A stretch of DNA of 64,000 nt from Flavobacteriales bacterium (GCA_020635395.1 JACJZV010000001.1:1302001-1366000), one strand, 5' to 3'. Positions 44,091-53,719 are shown, counted from the first letter of the stretch. Notes: a model not told the origin generated them from the letters alone. Translations and numbers: made by a program.

Positions 44091-45536
44091 ATGAGAAGTT
44101 TACTAAAAACCATTTTGCTGTGGCTTTCTGCCAACCTTTGTTTTGCCCAAAATTGGCAAATGTTTCCGCTGGATAGTTTACGTGTTTTTGTGAACGAAAC
44201 CGAACAGATTTCAAACTCTAGGTATTCAAATTTGCTATCTGGAATTGATTTTAGAGATTACCAAACCAATGAAGACACAACCATTATTGACCTCGCTCGG
44301 TTTGCCCGTGCCAAGAGTTCTGATATTTCCATGAATCAATATGGATGGTATTATGATGGAATGTCCAACTTTGGAAGTAAAATAGTTACTACACCTTCTA
44401 AAACTACGTTGATTTTTACCTCCAAATACGGTTCTCAAAAGGATAGTCTCATTTTTTTACGGACACCTGAAATCAACAACGAATGGGTTGTTTTCAATAA
44501 TAGTGACCTTGAAATTAATGCTAAAGTAATGAGCAAACATGGGCAAGACGGAGATTCTATTTTAACTATTAGTTTGGAGGTTAAATCAAAAAACCGGGGT
44601 ATTAGAAATTTTCTAATGGAAATTTCAAAAGAAAAAGGTTTGCTAAAGAGCCCTGTTTTTTATGATATTCTTATGGATTCGGAAGATTTAAGTAGTCTGA
44701 AAGAAGTTGATTTTATTGGCTATAAAGAAAAAACAAAAAAGGATTTCTTTTTTATTGAACCAGGAACTGAGTTCCAGTTAAATTCTTTGTGGGAAACCGA
44801 CGGAACAAGATATGAATTATCAGTTTTTAATGACACCTCAAAATACATTGTGTATCATCACGAACACGAAACAAAGTGGCATGAACAATCACAACACTAT
44901 TATTTTACATATAGCGATGGTTATCATGGGCATACGGACTTTGTTCAGGAGGCTGATGACAGCACCATTGCGAATCCGTTGCCAAGTCAGCGTTTCTACA
45001 AAAACGATACAGCTTTCCATCCAAGCCTATTTGTAAACGGATATTTTACAGACTGCGGAAAACAGGTTATTACAAAAATTGCCATGCCCATCAAACCGTA
45101 CGTTTGGATTTCGGAAGATTCGATAGTTGTTAATCCCGAAATGATGGATTTAAGTAGCGAATGGTTTGATTATATGGAAAGTGTAGGGCTGGTAAGGTAT
45201 TATTTGGATGCAATGAATAGTTATTATTCGACAGATTTGGGATATGCCAAGTTTCCGAATGGATGCGAGATGGGGGAGAAACATTTTCGGTTTACTTCGG
45301 TGGAAAACCGAAGTTTAAAAACAATCGACCTTTACCCCAACCCAACCACTGATTTTATAAACTTGGACATCGAAGAAAAAGTGAATGAAATTATGGCCGT
45401 TTCGTTGGATGGCCGACAGACAGTCTTGATTTTTGAAAACGACAAAATAGATGTTTCCAAATTGGAATCAGGAATTTATGTGGTGGAGATAAAAACCGAT
45501 TCAGGCGTGTTGAGAGGGAAGGTTGTGAAATTGTAA
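44091..45536 (+). CDS. T9SS-secreted protein, paralog 1
   Basis: Start at ATG 44091 (481 residues), where a signal peptide ending CFAQ begins; the frame is open 99 bp upstream. The mature N-terminus NWQMFPLDSLRVFVN is shared with the next gene. The body (about 25-400) is beta-rich without a known motif. The C-terminal 70 residues are a type A T9SS sorting domain: LYPNPTTDFINLD, ISLDGRQ-like middle, GIYVVEIKTDSG end. It would be secreted and attached to the cell surface or released. The last 206 bp are nearly identical to two other genes here. Confidence 0.82.
   Translation: MRSLLKTILLWLSANLCFAQNWQMFPLDSLRVFVNETEQISNSRYSNLLSGIDFRDYQTNEDTTIIDLARFARAKSSDISMNQYGWYYDGMSNFGSKIVTTPSKTTLIFTSKYGSQKDSLIFLRTPEINNEWVVFNNSDLEINAKVMSKHGQDGDSILTISLEVKSKNRGIRNFLMEISKEKGLLKSPVFYDILMDSEDLSSLKEVDFIGYKEKTKKDFFFIEPGTEFQLNSLWETDGTRYELSVFNDTSKYIVYHHEHETKWHEQSQHYYFTYSDGYHGHTDFVQEADDSTIANPLPSQRFYKNDTAFHPSLFVNGYFTDCGKQVITKIAMPIKPYVWISEDSIVVNPEMMDLSSEWFDYMESVGLVRYYLDAMNSYYSTDLGYAKFPNGCEMGEKHFRFTSVENRSLKTIDLYPNPTTDFINLDIEEKVNEIMAVSLDGRQTVLIFENDKIDVSKLESGIYVVEIKTDSGVLRGKVVKL
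45331..45536 (+). repeat. Near-identical T9SS sorting-domain segment, copy 1
   Basis: 206 bp (to the stop codon) almost identical to 46836-47041 and 50319-50524. It encodes the sorting domain, and the identity falls off just 5' of the YPNP motif. Confidence 0.85.
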
Positions 45537-45547
45537 AACAGGTGAAT

Positions 45548-47041
45548 ATGAAAAGAAAAGTATTGTTTATTGTTTTGGTTCTGGCTGTCAATTTAGGTCT
45601 TGCCCAAAATTGGCAAATGTTTCCACTCGATAGTATGAGAGTGTATGTGAATCCGTTTCAACAAAATGAGTTTCTTGAGTACGATAGTCTTGGAAATTTA
45701 CTGACAGGAGTTGATTTTAAGGAACATAAAACACTCTACGACACAACAATTATAAAGTTGGAGCAATATTCCAGGCTTACAATATTTGAATCTCACTTTT
45801 ATTGGCCTGAGCCAGTGGCCACATATAACGGTAATTCAAATTTTGGAAATCACATTATAAAAACTTCGGAACATACTCTTTTAGTTTTTCAACCACAATC
45901 AAGTTCGTTTAATGATACATTGGTTTTCTTGAATCCTGAAAGTGTTACCGCAAGCTGGACAGTTTATCAAAAGGATTCTTTGACGATACTGGCAAAAAAT
46001 TTAAACCTAATGGAAAAAGATGGAGATTCAATAGCAACGATTGGATTAACAATTGAAAGGTTGACTAATACTGGATTGGAAACCAAAGTATTGCCCATGA
46101 AAGTGTCGAAAAAATATGGAGTTATAAAATCTCCAGTGTTTTATGAAATTGTAAGAAATAAAAGGCCGTTAGATAAAATAAGCTCTGTTGATATTCTTCC
46201 ATACCATCCTAAATCTGTTTTAGAATTTAGTAAACCCAAGGCAGGCACCATCGTGCATGAGTTTCAAAATCTTACAAATAATTATATGGTTTTCTATAAT
46301 ATTTGGTCGAATACAGAGTATTACGATACTTTTTATAGAAAAGAGCAACGAATGCTTGTAACTAATCATTATGAGCATACATTTAATAAGGAAAGCTATT
46401 CAGACGAAACGGTAAGCTTTAAATCAGCCGATTTTTATCGTTCGAATGAATATATTCCCGGTAGAAAAGACACTAATTTTAATTATACAGGCCTTTGTCA
46501 ATGCTGGAGCTATTTTGGCCCGTGCAACAAACAGATTCTAAATCACTTTAATCAATACATGGGTGATTATTTTTTCAAGAATGATACAATATTTATTTTA
46601 CCTCGAGTTGATGAAATGAATTGGCATCAAACGCCAAATCAATTTATGGAGAATGTTGGATATGTTTCGGGTTTTAATTTTAGCGGACAAAGGAAAACTA
46701 AACCCTCATCACCATTCGAGGTTTATGATGATTACGGTGTACAATATCTCCACATACCTGGCGAGTGTGAATTGGGTGCTAAAATGTGGCGATTTGACGG
46801 GAGTGGAATAAACGATATTTCAGAGTATATTAATTTTTACCCCAACCCGACCACTGATTTTATAAACTTTGATATCGAAGAAAAAGTGAATGAAATTACG
46901 GCCGTTTCGTTGGATGGCCGACAGACGGTATTGATTTTTGAAAACGACAAAATAGATGTTTCCAATTTGGAATCAGGAATATATGTGCTAGAAATAAAAA
47001 CCGATTCGGGTGTATTGAGAGGGAAGGTTGTGAAATTGTGA
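45548..47041 (+). CDS. T9SS-secreted protein, paralog 2
   Basis: Start at ATG 45548 (497 residues), 11 bp after the previous stop; a GTG 6 bp before it is also in frame. Signal peptide ends LAQ and the mature N-terminus NWQMFPLDSMRVYVN repeats that of the preceding gene, so the two are tandem paralogs that have diverged in the middle. The C-terminus FYPNPTTDFINFD... is the T9SS sorting domain. No enzyme motif is visible. They probably form one transcript. Confidence 0.82.
   Translation: MKRKVLFIVLVLAVNLGLAQNWQMFPLDSMRVYVNPFQQNEFLEYDSLGNLLTGVDFKEHKTLYDTTIIKLEQYSRLTIFESHFYWPEPVATYNGNSNFGNHIIKTSEHTLLVFQPQSSSFNDTLVFLNPESVTASWTVYQKDSLTILAKNLNLMEKDGDSIATIGLTIERLTNTGLETKVLPMKVSKKYGVIKSPVFYEIVRNKRPLDKISSVDILPYHPKSVLEFSKPKAGTIVHEFQNLTNNYMVFYNIWSNTEYYDTFYRKEQRMLVTNHYEHTFNKESYSDETVSFKSADFYRSNEYIPGRKDTNFNYTGLCQCWSYFGPCNKQILNHFNQYMGDYFFKNDTIFILPRVDEMNWHQTPNQFMENVGYVSGFNFSGQRKTKPSSPFEVYDDYGVQYLHIPGECELGAKMWRFDGSGINDISEYINFYPNPTTDFINFDIEEKVNEITAVSLDGRQTVLIFENDKIDVSNLESGIYVLEIKTDSGVLRGKVVKL
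46836..47041 (+). repeat. Near-identical T9SS sorting-domain segment, copy 2
   Basis: Same 206-bp segment as at 45331-45536, with a few base changes (for example Met to Thr after VNEI). Confidence 0.85.
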
Positions 47042-47134
47042 CAAGCGATTAATTAGCTGTTTGGTCGAAAAATTATAGAATTTTGGTAAATTGAGTTTAC
47101 CATAAATTTGTTACAGAAATTGGTCAATTCTTTT

Positions 47135-47719
47135 ATGAACAAATATTTTTATTTAGTTATTGCAATAGTCGGGATTTGGGGATGTAATGACGACCCAAAA
47201 GAGCCGGAAGTTTCATGCGAAAATTGTATTCAGTTTACGGACCCAAAGGGTGTTAAGAGAACCTTTATCGTCTATTCGAAAGAGCTTGCCGAGAATACCG
47301 TTTATCGCGACTCGAATGGCAATGGTGTTCCCAAAGGCCTATTAAAACTTTATGCTTCCGAAAATCCAAATAGTATAATAGGAATGACATTTTATGTAAA
47401 CCAATCGTATGATTTTAAACGAAACTATACTGCATCCGGGAAAGTTGACTTTTTGCCCGGTGGAAGCATACGCTCGGGTTACGACAAAGCAATTGTGGTG
47501 TTTTGGGACGGAAATCCAAATGGAACAGGATTACTGGCGATAAAATCTGATGTAGAAATAGATGACTATTCATATTCAAAAGATGTTTACGACCAACACA
47601 TAATGAAAGGAAAAATGAGTAAACTGTATTTTGAGCGTAGCGACAGTACCAAGACAATTCCTTCTTTTGGGGTGAGCAAAGCAGAGCTTAATGATGTATT
47701 GATTAACATAAAATATTAG
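47135..47719 (+). CDS. Hypothetical lipoprotein
   Basis: Start at ATG 47135 (194 residues); the lipobox is IWGC with Cys at about residue 17, followed by Asn-Asp-Asp. A Cys pair SCENC is at about residues 26-29. The middle has FLPGGSIRSGYDKAIVVFWDG and the end an acidic, Lys-rich stretch, with no known domain. It is followed after 2 bp by another lipoprotein gene, so the two are one transcript, within the secreted protein block. Confidence 0.7.
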   Translation: MNKYFYLVIAIVGIWGCNDDPKEPEVSCENCIQFTDPKGVKRTFIVYSKELAENTVYRDSNGNGVPKGLLKLYASENPNSIIGMTFYVNQSYDFKRNYTASGKVDFLPGGSIRSGYDKAIVVFWDGNPNGTGLLAIKSDVEIDDYSYSKDVYDQHIMKGKMSKLYFERSDSTKTIPSFGVSKAELNDVLINIKY

Positions 47720-47721
47720 AA

Positions 47722-48966
47722 ATGAGAATAATTCGAAACTCAATAGTTCTATTGTCCTTTGTTGCCCTATTAACTTCTTGTAAAGATGAGAAGGTGGAAG
47801 ACCCTGAACCTACGACAACTGGGTTTCATACAAATTTGAACGGTTGGAAGTATGTCGGAAGTAGCAATATTAATTTCCCAACAGTTAATCCTCTTTTATT
47901 CATTAGATTTGAACTATTATACGGAAATACTTTCGATGATAGAACAGATATCATCTTTCAAACCAACGATCCAAATGATTACCCAACAACTCAGCGTGTA
48001 TATAGACTGATTTTCAATAAAAATGGTTCGAAGTACTTATTAGAACCAATAAATGTGAACATCTTCCCATATAGTGCGGTAACAACGTCTTCGCAAGAAA
48101 TCAAAGCCGTTAGAACTGAAGGGGTGTTTGAGGATGATATCTCTATGATTTTGGGTCTTAGTACAAATTCTAATTTAAAAGTTAGTGCAATACAACCTAA
48201 GTATCAAAAAGAGCAATTGAATATTTATAGTATATCAAATGGAGCGTTATCCTTATGGAAAAAGCAAGCGTACGACCTAAGCAAAGAGAATGGGTTTTTA
48301 GGTAATTATTTTCTTCTAAAACCGCTATACAAAGGAGATCAATACCCAATAACACTTGATGAGATACAAAATAATACCCATGTGGCCGGTTTGGTAGAAA
48401 ATGATGGCACTTTGACCTTTGTTGCGGTAATTGGCACAACCCCATATCGTTCACTTTCGCTGTTCAAAAGTCTGCCAGGGCTTGAAAATGTTAAACTCGG
48501 AGACTATTCGGGACCGGTGCATAGAGCCATTCCAAAGCACAATTTGGCCGTTGCAGAAGTTTCAGATGGAGATGCCTCTACAGACCTTTCAAACTCATTA
48601 TTTGTGCGAAAAGGAAATCGGCTCTTTATGCTGCTGGGTTTTACAAATAACAAAACACAATTTATTGAAGTTGACAGAGATAAATTTCTTTTAAAGACCA
48701 ATTCAAACTATTCATATCCTGAATCGGCTGCTAAAGAAAAATGGATTGGAATGAGTACGAATAATGAAGGAACACTCATCACAACAACCTCGCCTTTTGG
48801 AATAAAAAAATATGATGGAAAAAATTCTTCTTCTATTGATTTACCTGATTTTAAACAGTTTAAGGAAGGACGAGGTGGAATCGTAGATGTATTTTTCAAC
48901 AACGATAAGCTGTACTTAATGGTAACCAATGAGTATGAAATGTATTTCTATACAAAAGATATCTAA
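47722..48966 (+). CDS. Hypothetical lipoprotein (possible beta-propeller)
   Basis: A 414-residue lipoprotein with lipobox LLTSC (Cys at about residue 20). The mature part is strand-rich, with blocks such as KLYLMVTNEYEMYFYT near the end and LFVRKGNRLFMLLGF in the middle that could be propeller blades. No family is recognised. It starts 2 bp after the previous lipoprotein gene. The next T9SS gene starts 7 bp after its stop. Confidence 0.72.
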   Translation: MRIIRNSIVLLSFVALLTSCKDEKVEDPEPTTTGFHTNLNGWKYVGSSNINFPTVNPLLFIRFELLYGNTFDDRTDIIFQTNDPNDYPTTQRVYRLIFNKNGSKYLLEPINVNIFPYSAVTTSSQEIKAVRTEGVFEDDISMILGLSTNSNLKVSAIQPKYQKEQLNIYSISNGALSLWKKQAYDLSKENGFLGNYFLLKPLYKGDQYPITLDEIQNNTHVAGLVENDGTLTFVAVIGTTPYRSLSLFKSLPGLENVKLGDYSGPVHRAIPKHNLAVAEVSDGDASTDLSNSLFVRKGNRLFMLLGFTNNKTQFIEVDRDKFLLKTNSNYSYPESAAKEKWIGMSTNNEGTLITTTSPFGIKKYDGKNSSSIDLPDFKQFKEGRGGIVDVFFNNDKLYLMVTNEYEMYFYTKDI

Positions 48967-48973
48967 GAATCGA

Positions 48974-50524
48974 ATGAAAATATTTTTAAACATCTTATTT
49001 TTTCTGGGAGGCACATTAGCTTATGGTCAAAATTTTATAACTCCTGTTAGTTGGAAATGGGCTACTCTCAATTATTCATGCCCTCCGGAAATAGTCAATT
49101 TTCCGACGGGTTTAGATTATAGTTCCGGCCCCAAATGCATGAAAATTGACAGTATGGGAAATGTTTACCTGTTGGGTTTAATACAAGTTAGTACGGGTAT
49201 GGATTATACATTGGCGGCCAACACTACAAATTCTAATACCTTTACGCAAAATAATCCATTTATAACCAACGCCGGATATTCATTTTACCTGCTAAAATTG
49301 GACTCTACGGGTCAGTTGGTTTGGTGCAAAGACATTGTCACTGCCGGAATTTGGGAAGGTATGTCGTTCGAACTTTTTGTAGATGCAAAAACATCTACCT
49401 CATTGGTTTTATGCCCTACCGGAAGTGAAATAATTTTTAGTGGCCAAAAAATCCGCACGCAGGGAACATCTGGTGCAGTATTTTCGTTCGACTTAAATGG
49501 CAATCTGATTGATACCACTTGGTATGTAAATAACTTAACACAAGGTGATTCGGCAAGTTTTTTGTATTCAAAGCCAGGGCTTTGGCCGAATCAATTTGAT
49601 GTGGTAAAACATACTTTGAAAGGCGACGAATTATTAAAAACGTTCAATTATTCTATACCTCAATTTATTTACAATCCTTTCGAAAATCAATATTTTTCGC
49701 TTAGCTTCGGGAGTGATGTTATCAGGGTTTTCGATTCAAAACTGAACCAGATAAAAAATATTCAACTTACCGGAGATGTTCCAGATATGAAAGGAACATC
49801 GTTTGACATTGTTTTTAAACCAAATGGCGACTTCATGATATTGTATCTCGAATCGGCAAACAAAGTTCACAAGCTACTTTACATTGATTCAACTTATCAA
49901 TGCAAATGGTCTAAATATTTAGGCAATTCTGCCGCATTTGATGCCGATGGAAATCCTTGGAGCTATTACTCAAATACGGGTTTGGTGGCAGGCAAACGAG
50001 TGTTTCCTTATAGAGGGACTTCGAGCGTTGCCGTAAAGCTGAATCCATTAAATGGTGAACCTACGGGAGATTACATTTCACCGAGTTATACCAGCTACTG
50101 TCTGGGGTCGGATGATTTTTGCATTGATTCAAAAAATAGGTTTTATATGTCTGGAACTTTTCGTTACGAAATAGAGTTCGGCAATACCGTTTTAAGCCAT
50201 ATATGCAATAATAAAGCGTATGGCAGAACGCAGTATGTTGCTATGGCAAGCCCTGGTAAAGAAATCAACCGACTAACATCCAAAATTGGCAAAACAGAAA
50301 TGGAATCGGGCGTTTTTCTATACCCCAACCCAACTACTGATTTTATAAACTTCGACATCGAAGAAAAAGTGAATGAAATTACCGCCATTTCGTTGGATGG
50401 GCGGCAAACAGCATTGATTTTTGAAAACGACAAAATAGATGTTTCCAATTTGGAATCAGGAATATATGCGTTAGAAATTAAAACCGATTCGGGTGTATTT
50501 AGAGGGAAGGTTGTGAAGATATAG
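48974..50524 (+). CDS. T9SS-secreted protein
   Basis: Start at ATG 48974 (516 residues); the frame extends 45 bp upstream into the previous gene. Signal peptide ends AYGQ. The body contains SIDSMGNVYLLGLIQ- and FDSKLNQIKNIQLTG-like blocks, the pattern of beta-propeller repeats (about 55-430). The C-terminus LYPNPTTDFINFD is the T9SS sorting domain and its last 206 bp match the two genes at 44-47 kb. The N-terminal body is unrelated to theirs. Confidence 0.82.
   Translation: MKIFLNILFFLGGTLAYGQNFITPVSWKWATLNYSCPPEIVNFPTGLDYSSGPKCMKIDSMGNVYLLGLIQVSTGMDYTLAANTTNSNTFTQNNPFITNAGYSFYLLKLDSTGQLVWCKDIVTAGIWEGMSFELFVDAKTSTSLVLCPTGSEIIFSGQKIRTQGTSGAVFSFDLNGNLIDTTWYVNNLTQGDSASFLYSKPGLWPNQFDVVKHTLKGDELLKTFNYSIPQFIYNPFENQYFSLSFGSDVIRVFDSKLNQIKNIQLTGDVPDMKGTSFDIVFKPNGDFMILYLESANKVHKLLYIDSTYQCKWSKYLGNSAAFDADGNPWSYYSNTGLVAGKRVFPYRGTSSVAVKLNPLNGEPTGDYISPSYTSYCLGSDDFCIDSKNRFYMSGTFRYEIEFGNTVLSHICNNKAYGRTQYVAMASPGKEINRLTSKIGKTEMESGVFLYPNPTTDFINFDIEEKVNEITAISLDGRQTALIFENDKIDVSNLESGIYALEIKTDSGVFRGKVVKI
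50319..50524 (+). repeat. Near-identical T9SS sorting-domain segment, copy 3
   Basis: Third copy of the 206-bp 3' module; the host gene's upstream part is not homologous to the other two, so the module was shared or converted independently. Confidence 0.85.
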
Positions 50525-50676
50525 CAATTAATAAAGTTGGCAACAACGAGATTAATAGTGAGAACAAAGAGTTTTAACCATTCAGGAATTAAGAATATTA
50601 AGCCTGCGGCAGAAAAAATTGTAATCCTCACCAACATTGAACCAATTTTCAACTTCAAAATAATCTATTAACACCC

Positions 50677-50684
50677 TATTTTTG
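50677..50684 (+). promoter_or_regulatory. -7 box of yebC
   Basis: TATTTTTG matches TAnnTTTG; only 4 nt (CGGC) lie between the box and the ATG. Confidence 0.45.
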
Positions 50685-50688
50685 CGGC

Positions 50689-51399
50689 ATGGGAAGAGCA
50701 TTTGAATTTAGAAAAGCCAGAAAAATGAAACGTTGGGGTAAAATGGCCGTAACGTTTACCAGAATAGGAAAAGAAATTGCCATGGCCGTAAAAGAAGGTG
50801 GGGCAGACCCCGCCAACAACTCACGGTTGCGAATGGCCATACAAAATGCCAAGTCGGAAAATATGCCCAAAGACCGTGTAGATGCGGCCATAAAACGTGC
50901 TTCCGACAAAGACAGCAGCAGCTACGAAGAAGTGCTTTATGAAGCCAAAGGAGCTTATGGTTTAGGAATAATGATTGAAACGGCCACAGACAATATCAAC
51001 CGAACAGTGGCAAACATTCGAGCCATCTTAAAGAAAAATGGGGGAGAGCTTGGCACCAGTGGTTCGCAGGAGTTTAACTTTGATCGCAAATGCATTTTTA
51101 AAATCGAGTTGGGAGCAAGAGATTTGGAAGAATTAGAATTGGAATTGATAGATTTTGGTTGCGAAGAAATTGAGCAAGTTGAGGACGAAACGCTTATTTA
51201 TACTGCCTTTGCTGATTTTGGAAACATGCAAAAAGGGCTAGAATCTATGGGCATTGAAATCGTATCGGTGGATAAAGAACGAATTCCGCACAACACCATC
51301 GAATTGACCGATGAACAAAAAGAAGAAGTTAACAGTCTGATAGAAAAACTGGAAGAAGACGAAGACGTGCAAAACGTGTTTCACAACGCCGATTTGTAG
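50689..51399 (+). CDS. yebC: YebC/PmpR family (TACO1) protein
   Basis: A 236-residue protein of the YebC family. It starts MGRAFEFRKARKMKRWGKMA (the family has GHSKWxxIKxRK-type openings), followed by NSRLRMAIQNAKSENMPKDRVDAAIKRA and the segment GTSGSQEFNFDRK. YebC proteins have been described as transcription regulators and, more recently, as factors that ease ribosome stalling on proline stretches. It is a single gene with a -7 box 4 nt before the ATG. The length is usual. Confidence 0.92.
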   Translation: MGRAFEFRKARKMKRWGKMAVTFTRIGKEIAMAVKEGGADPANNSRLRMAIQNAKSENMPKDRVDAAIKRASDKDSSSYEEVLYEAKGAYGLGIMIETATDNINRTVANIRAILKKNGGELGTSGSQEFNFDRKCIFKIELGARDLEELELELIDFGCEEIEQVEDETLIYTAFADFGNMQKGLESMGIEIVSVDKERIPHNTIELTDEQKEEVNSLIEKLEEDEDVQNVFHNADL

Positions 51400-51440
51400 G
51401 TTAATGTTTTAACCACTTTGCCACTGCGAATAAATAAACT

Positions 51441-51513
51441 CTGAGACCTCTGCGAAAAACTCTGTGCCTCTGTGGTAAAAAATTAATACCACGGAGAACG
51501 CAGTTCGTCTCAG
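51441..51513. repeat. Imperfect inverted repeat
   Basis: The ends CTGAGAC (51441-51447) and GTCTCAG (51507-51513) are perfect, and inner blocks CTCTGCG/CGCAG and GTGGTA/TACCAC also match. A degenerate single copy of the left sequence lies at 51637-51690 (CTCCATGACTACTGTG). It is of the kind common in intergenic gaps of Bacteroidota. Confidence 0.6.
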
Positions 51514-51520
51514 TAAAAAG

Positions 51521-51604
51521 ATTCATCGGGCAGGCCTCTGCATGACGGTAAAACAACCTCGTCACCCGATAGCTATCGGGTCAGAGCAAAGAGAAGCATC
51601 TCAA
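51521..51604. repeat. Dispersed palindromic repeat (copy near 51.5 kb)
   Basis: Holds the same 18-bp palindrome (51564-51581) as at 28023-28040, with shared flanks CTCTGCATGAC on the left and CAGAGCAAAGAG on the right, which are themselves inverted partners. The gap 51400-51759 holds nothing else that I can identify. Confidence 0.7.
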
Positions 51605-51759
51605 AAGTTGATTGGTTCACCGCAGCCAATGCAAACAAACTCCATGACTACTGTGAAAAAACTCAATTCCTTTGTGGTAAAACAAATAAGTAAAGTATGA
51701 AAAACGTTTACATAGAAAACTCGAATCAACTAAACGTCCAATTCTCTAACTTTCCAACC

Positions 51760-53643
51760 TTATTCAAACTCCGACAGCTCCAACCAACGATTTTCTTTTT
51801 CTTCTAATAAAGCTATAATTTCCTCAATGCGTTTTGATTTTTGTTGAAGTAGCTCATAGTCATTATTACCGGAAGTTAAGAAAGACTCAATTTCCGTTTT
51901 TTCAAGCTCTAAGTTTGCAATTTCTGTTTCGAGATTCTCAAACTCTAACCGTTCTTTAAACGTTAATTTAGTTTTAACTTGAGCATTTTTTTGTTCGGCT
52001 TTCCAATCTGCTTTTTCCTCAGAAGTGGTTTTGTTTTTTAGCTCTTCCGTTTCCAGCCAGTCTTGATAATCGGCATAAGTCCCATTAAAATCTTTTATCT
52101 CGCCATCACCTTTAAAAATAAAAAGATGATCTACCAAGGTGTCCATAAAATATCGGTCGTGTGAGACGATAATTAGGCATCCGCCAAATTGAAGCAGAAA
52201 ATCTTCCAATTTGTTTAAAGTCAACAAATCAAGGTCGTTGGTGGGCTCATCCAAAATCAGAAAATTAGGATTTTTGATTAAAACAGTCATTAAATGGAGT
52301 CGTCGTTTTTCGCCACCGCTCAATTTACTCACTGGGTTGTGTTGCATGGCAGGCGGAAACATAAAATGATTAAGAAACTGGCTTGCCGTTAGTTTGCTGC
52401 CATCACCCAGCTCAATCACTTCGGCGTATTCTTTCAAAATGTCAATTACTTTCATTTCGGGTTTAAAATCCAAGCCCATTTGGTTGTAGTAGCCAAAAAC
52501 CACGGTTTCTCCCACATTTCGTTTGCCGCTGTCTGCCGCTTCAAGTCCACAAATCATATTTAAAAAAGTGGATTTGCCAACGCCATTTGGACCAACAATT
52601 CCAATGCGTTCACCTTTTTTAAATGTATAGTCAAAACCCTTGATAATTTTGGTTTCGCCATAGCTTTTGTAGATTTTTTTGAGTTCTAAAATTTTGCCGC
52701 CAATTCGACTCATTTTTACCTGAAGATTTAGTTCTGCCTCTCGAACGCCACTTTTAGCTTTGGCCTCTGTGTCGTAAAACTGTTGTATGCGAGATTTCGA
52801 TTTCGTTCCACGGGCTTTCGGCATTCTCCGAATCCAGTCAATCTCCGTTTTTACTTTTTTTCCTGCTTTTTCAATTTCTATGCGGTTTACTTCTTCTCGT
52901 TCTGCCCTTTTTTGCAGAAAAAAAGAATAGTTTCCTTCGTGTGTATAGAGTTTCCCGTGGTGCAATTCGAGGATTGTATTGCACACATTTTCAAGAAAAT
53001 ATCGGTCGTGCGTAACCATAAGTAGGGTTAAACCTGACCGACTCAGGTAGTTTTCGAGCCACTCAATCATACCCACATCCAAATGGTTTGTGGGCTCATC
53101 CAATATCAACAAATCGGGTTCGTCTAACAATGCCAACGCCAGAGCCAGTCTTTTTTTCTGCCCCCCGCTTAGGCTCGACACTAATTGTGATTGGTCTATT
53201 ATTTCAAATTTTGTTAAAATTTCGGTCAATCTACGTTCATAGTCCCAGGCGTTAAACTTATCCATATTGGCCATGGCTTCATCTGCTGCTCGTTGGGTTT
53301 GACTGTTATAATCGGCTGCCTGTTCGTCCAATGCAGCGTGGTAATTTGAAATAATTTCGAGCAAATCAGAATTGGCCGTTTTTATCAAATTTTCGATGGT
53401 GGTATTTTCATCAAATTCCGGTTCTTGGCTCAAATACCCCACACGAATTCCATTTCGAAACGCCACATTTCCATTGCTGGCAATATCTTTTCCAGCAATA
53501 ATTTTAAGCATGGTTGATTTTCCGGTACCGTTATTGGCCACCAACGCCATTTTATCACCTTTGCTAAGGCCAAAGTTTAGCCCTGTAAAAAGGATTCTTT
53601 CTCCGAGATTTTTCTCTAAATTTTCTACCGAAAGATAATTCAT
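51760..53643 (-). CDS. uup: ABC-F ATPase (Uup-like)
   Basis: A 627-residue cytosolic protein with two ATP-binding cassettes and no membrane segments. Walker A motifs are ANNGTGKST (about residues 35-43) and GPNGVGKST (about 350-358); signatures are LSGGQKKRLAL and LSGGEKRRLHL. The inter-domain linker (about 240-300) is Arg/Lys-rich. The C-terminal 80 residues are a coiled coil (LEFENLETEIANLELEK), typical of Uup. Such proteins act on the ribosome or at branched DNA. A TATCTTTG box ends 4 nt before the ATG. Confidence 0.9.
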   Translation of the reverse strand: MNYLSVENLEKNLGERILFTGLNFGLSKGDKMALVANNGTGKSTMLKIIAGKDIASNGNVAFRNGIRVGYLSQEPEFDENTTIENLIKTANSDLLEIISNYHAALDEQAADYNSQTQRAADEAMANMDKFNAWDYERRLTEILTKFEIIDQSQLVSSLSGGQKKRLALALALLDEPDLLILDEPTNHLDVGMIEWLENYLSRSGLTLLMVTHDRYFLENVCNTILELHHGKLYTHEGNYSFFLQKRAEREEVNRIEIEKAGKKVKTEIDWIRRMPKARGTKSKSRIQQFYDTEAKAKSGVREAELNLQVKMSRIGGKILELKKIYKSYGETKIIKGFDYTFKKGERIGIVGPNGVGKSTFLNMICGLEAADSGKRNVGETVVFGYYNQMGLDFKPEMKVIDILKEYAEVIELGDGSKLTASQFLNHFMFPPAMQHNPVSKLSGGEKRRLHLMTVLIKNPNFLILDEPTNDLDLLTLNKLEDFLLQFGGCLIIVSHDRYFMDTLVDHLFIFKGDGEIKDFNGTYADYQDWLETEELKNKTTSEEKADWKAEQKNAQVKTKLTFKERLEFENLETEIANLELEKTEIESFLTSGNNDYELLQQKSKRIEEIIALLEEKENRWLELSEFE

Positions 53644-53647
53644 GGGG

Positions 53648-53655
53648 CAAAGATA
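53648..53655 (-). promoter_or_regulatory. -7 box of uup
   Basis: TATCTTTG on the minus strand, 4 nt (CCCC) before the ATG; it fits TAnnTTTG. Confidence 0.45.
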
Positions 53656-53719
53656 GACTTGTAATTTTGTTGTTTTCTTGCAACTATTACCTATTTCCGT
53701 GTCATTTCTAAAAAATAAA

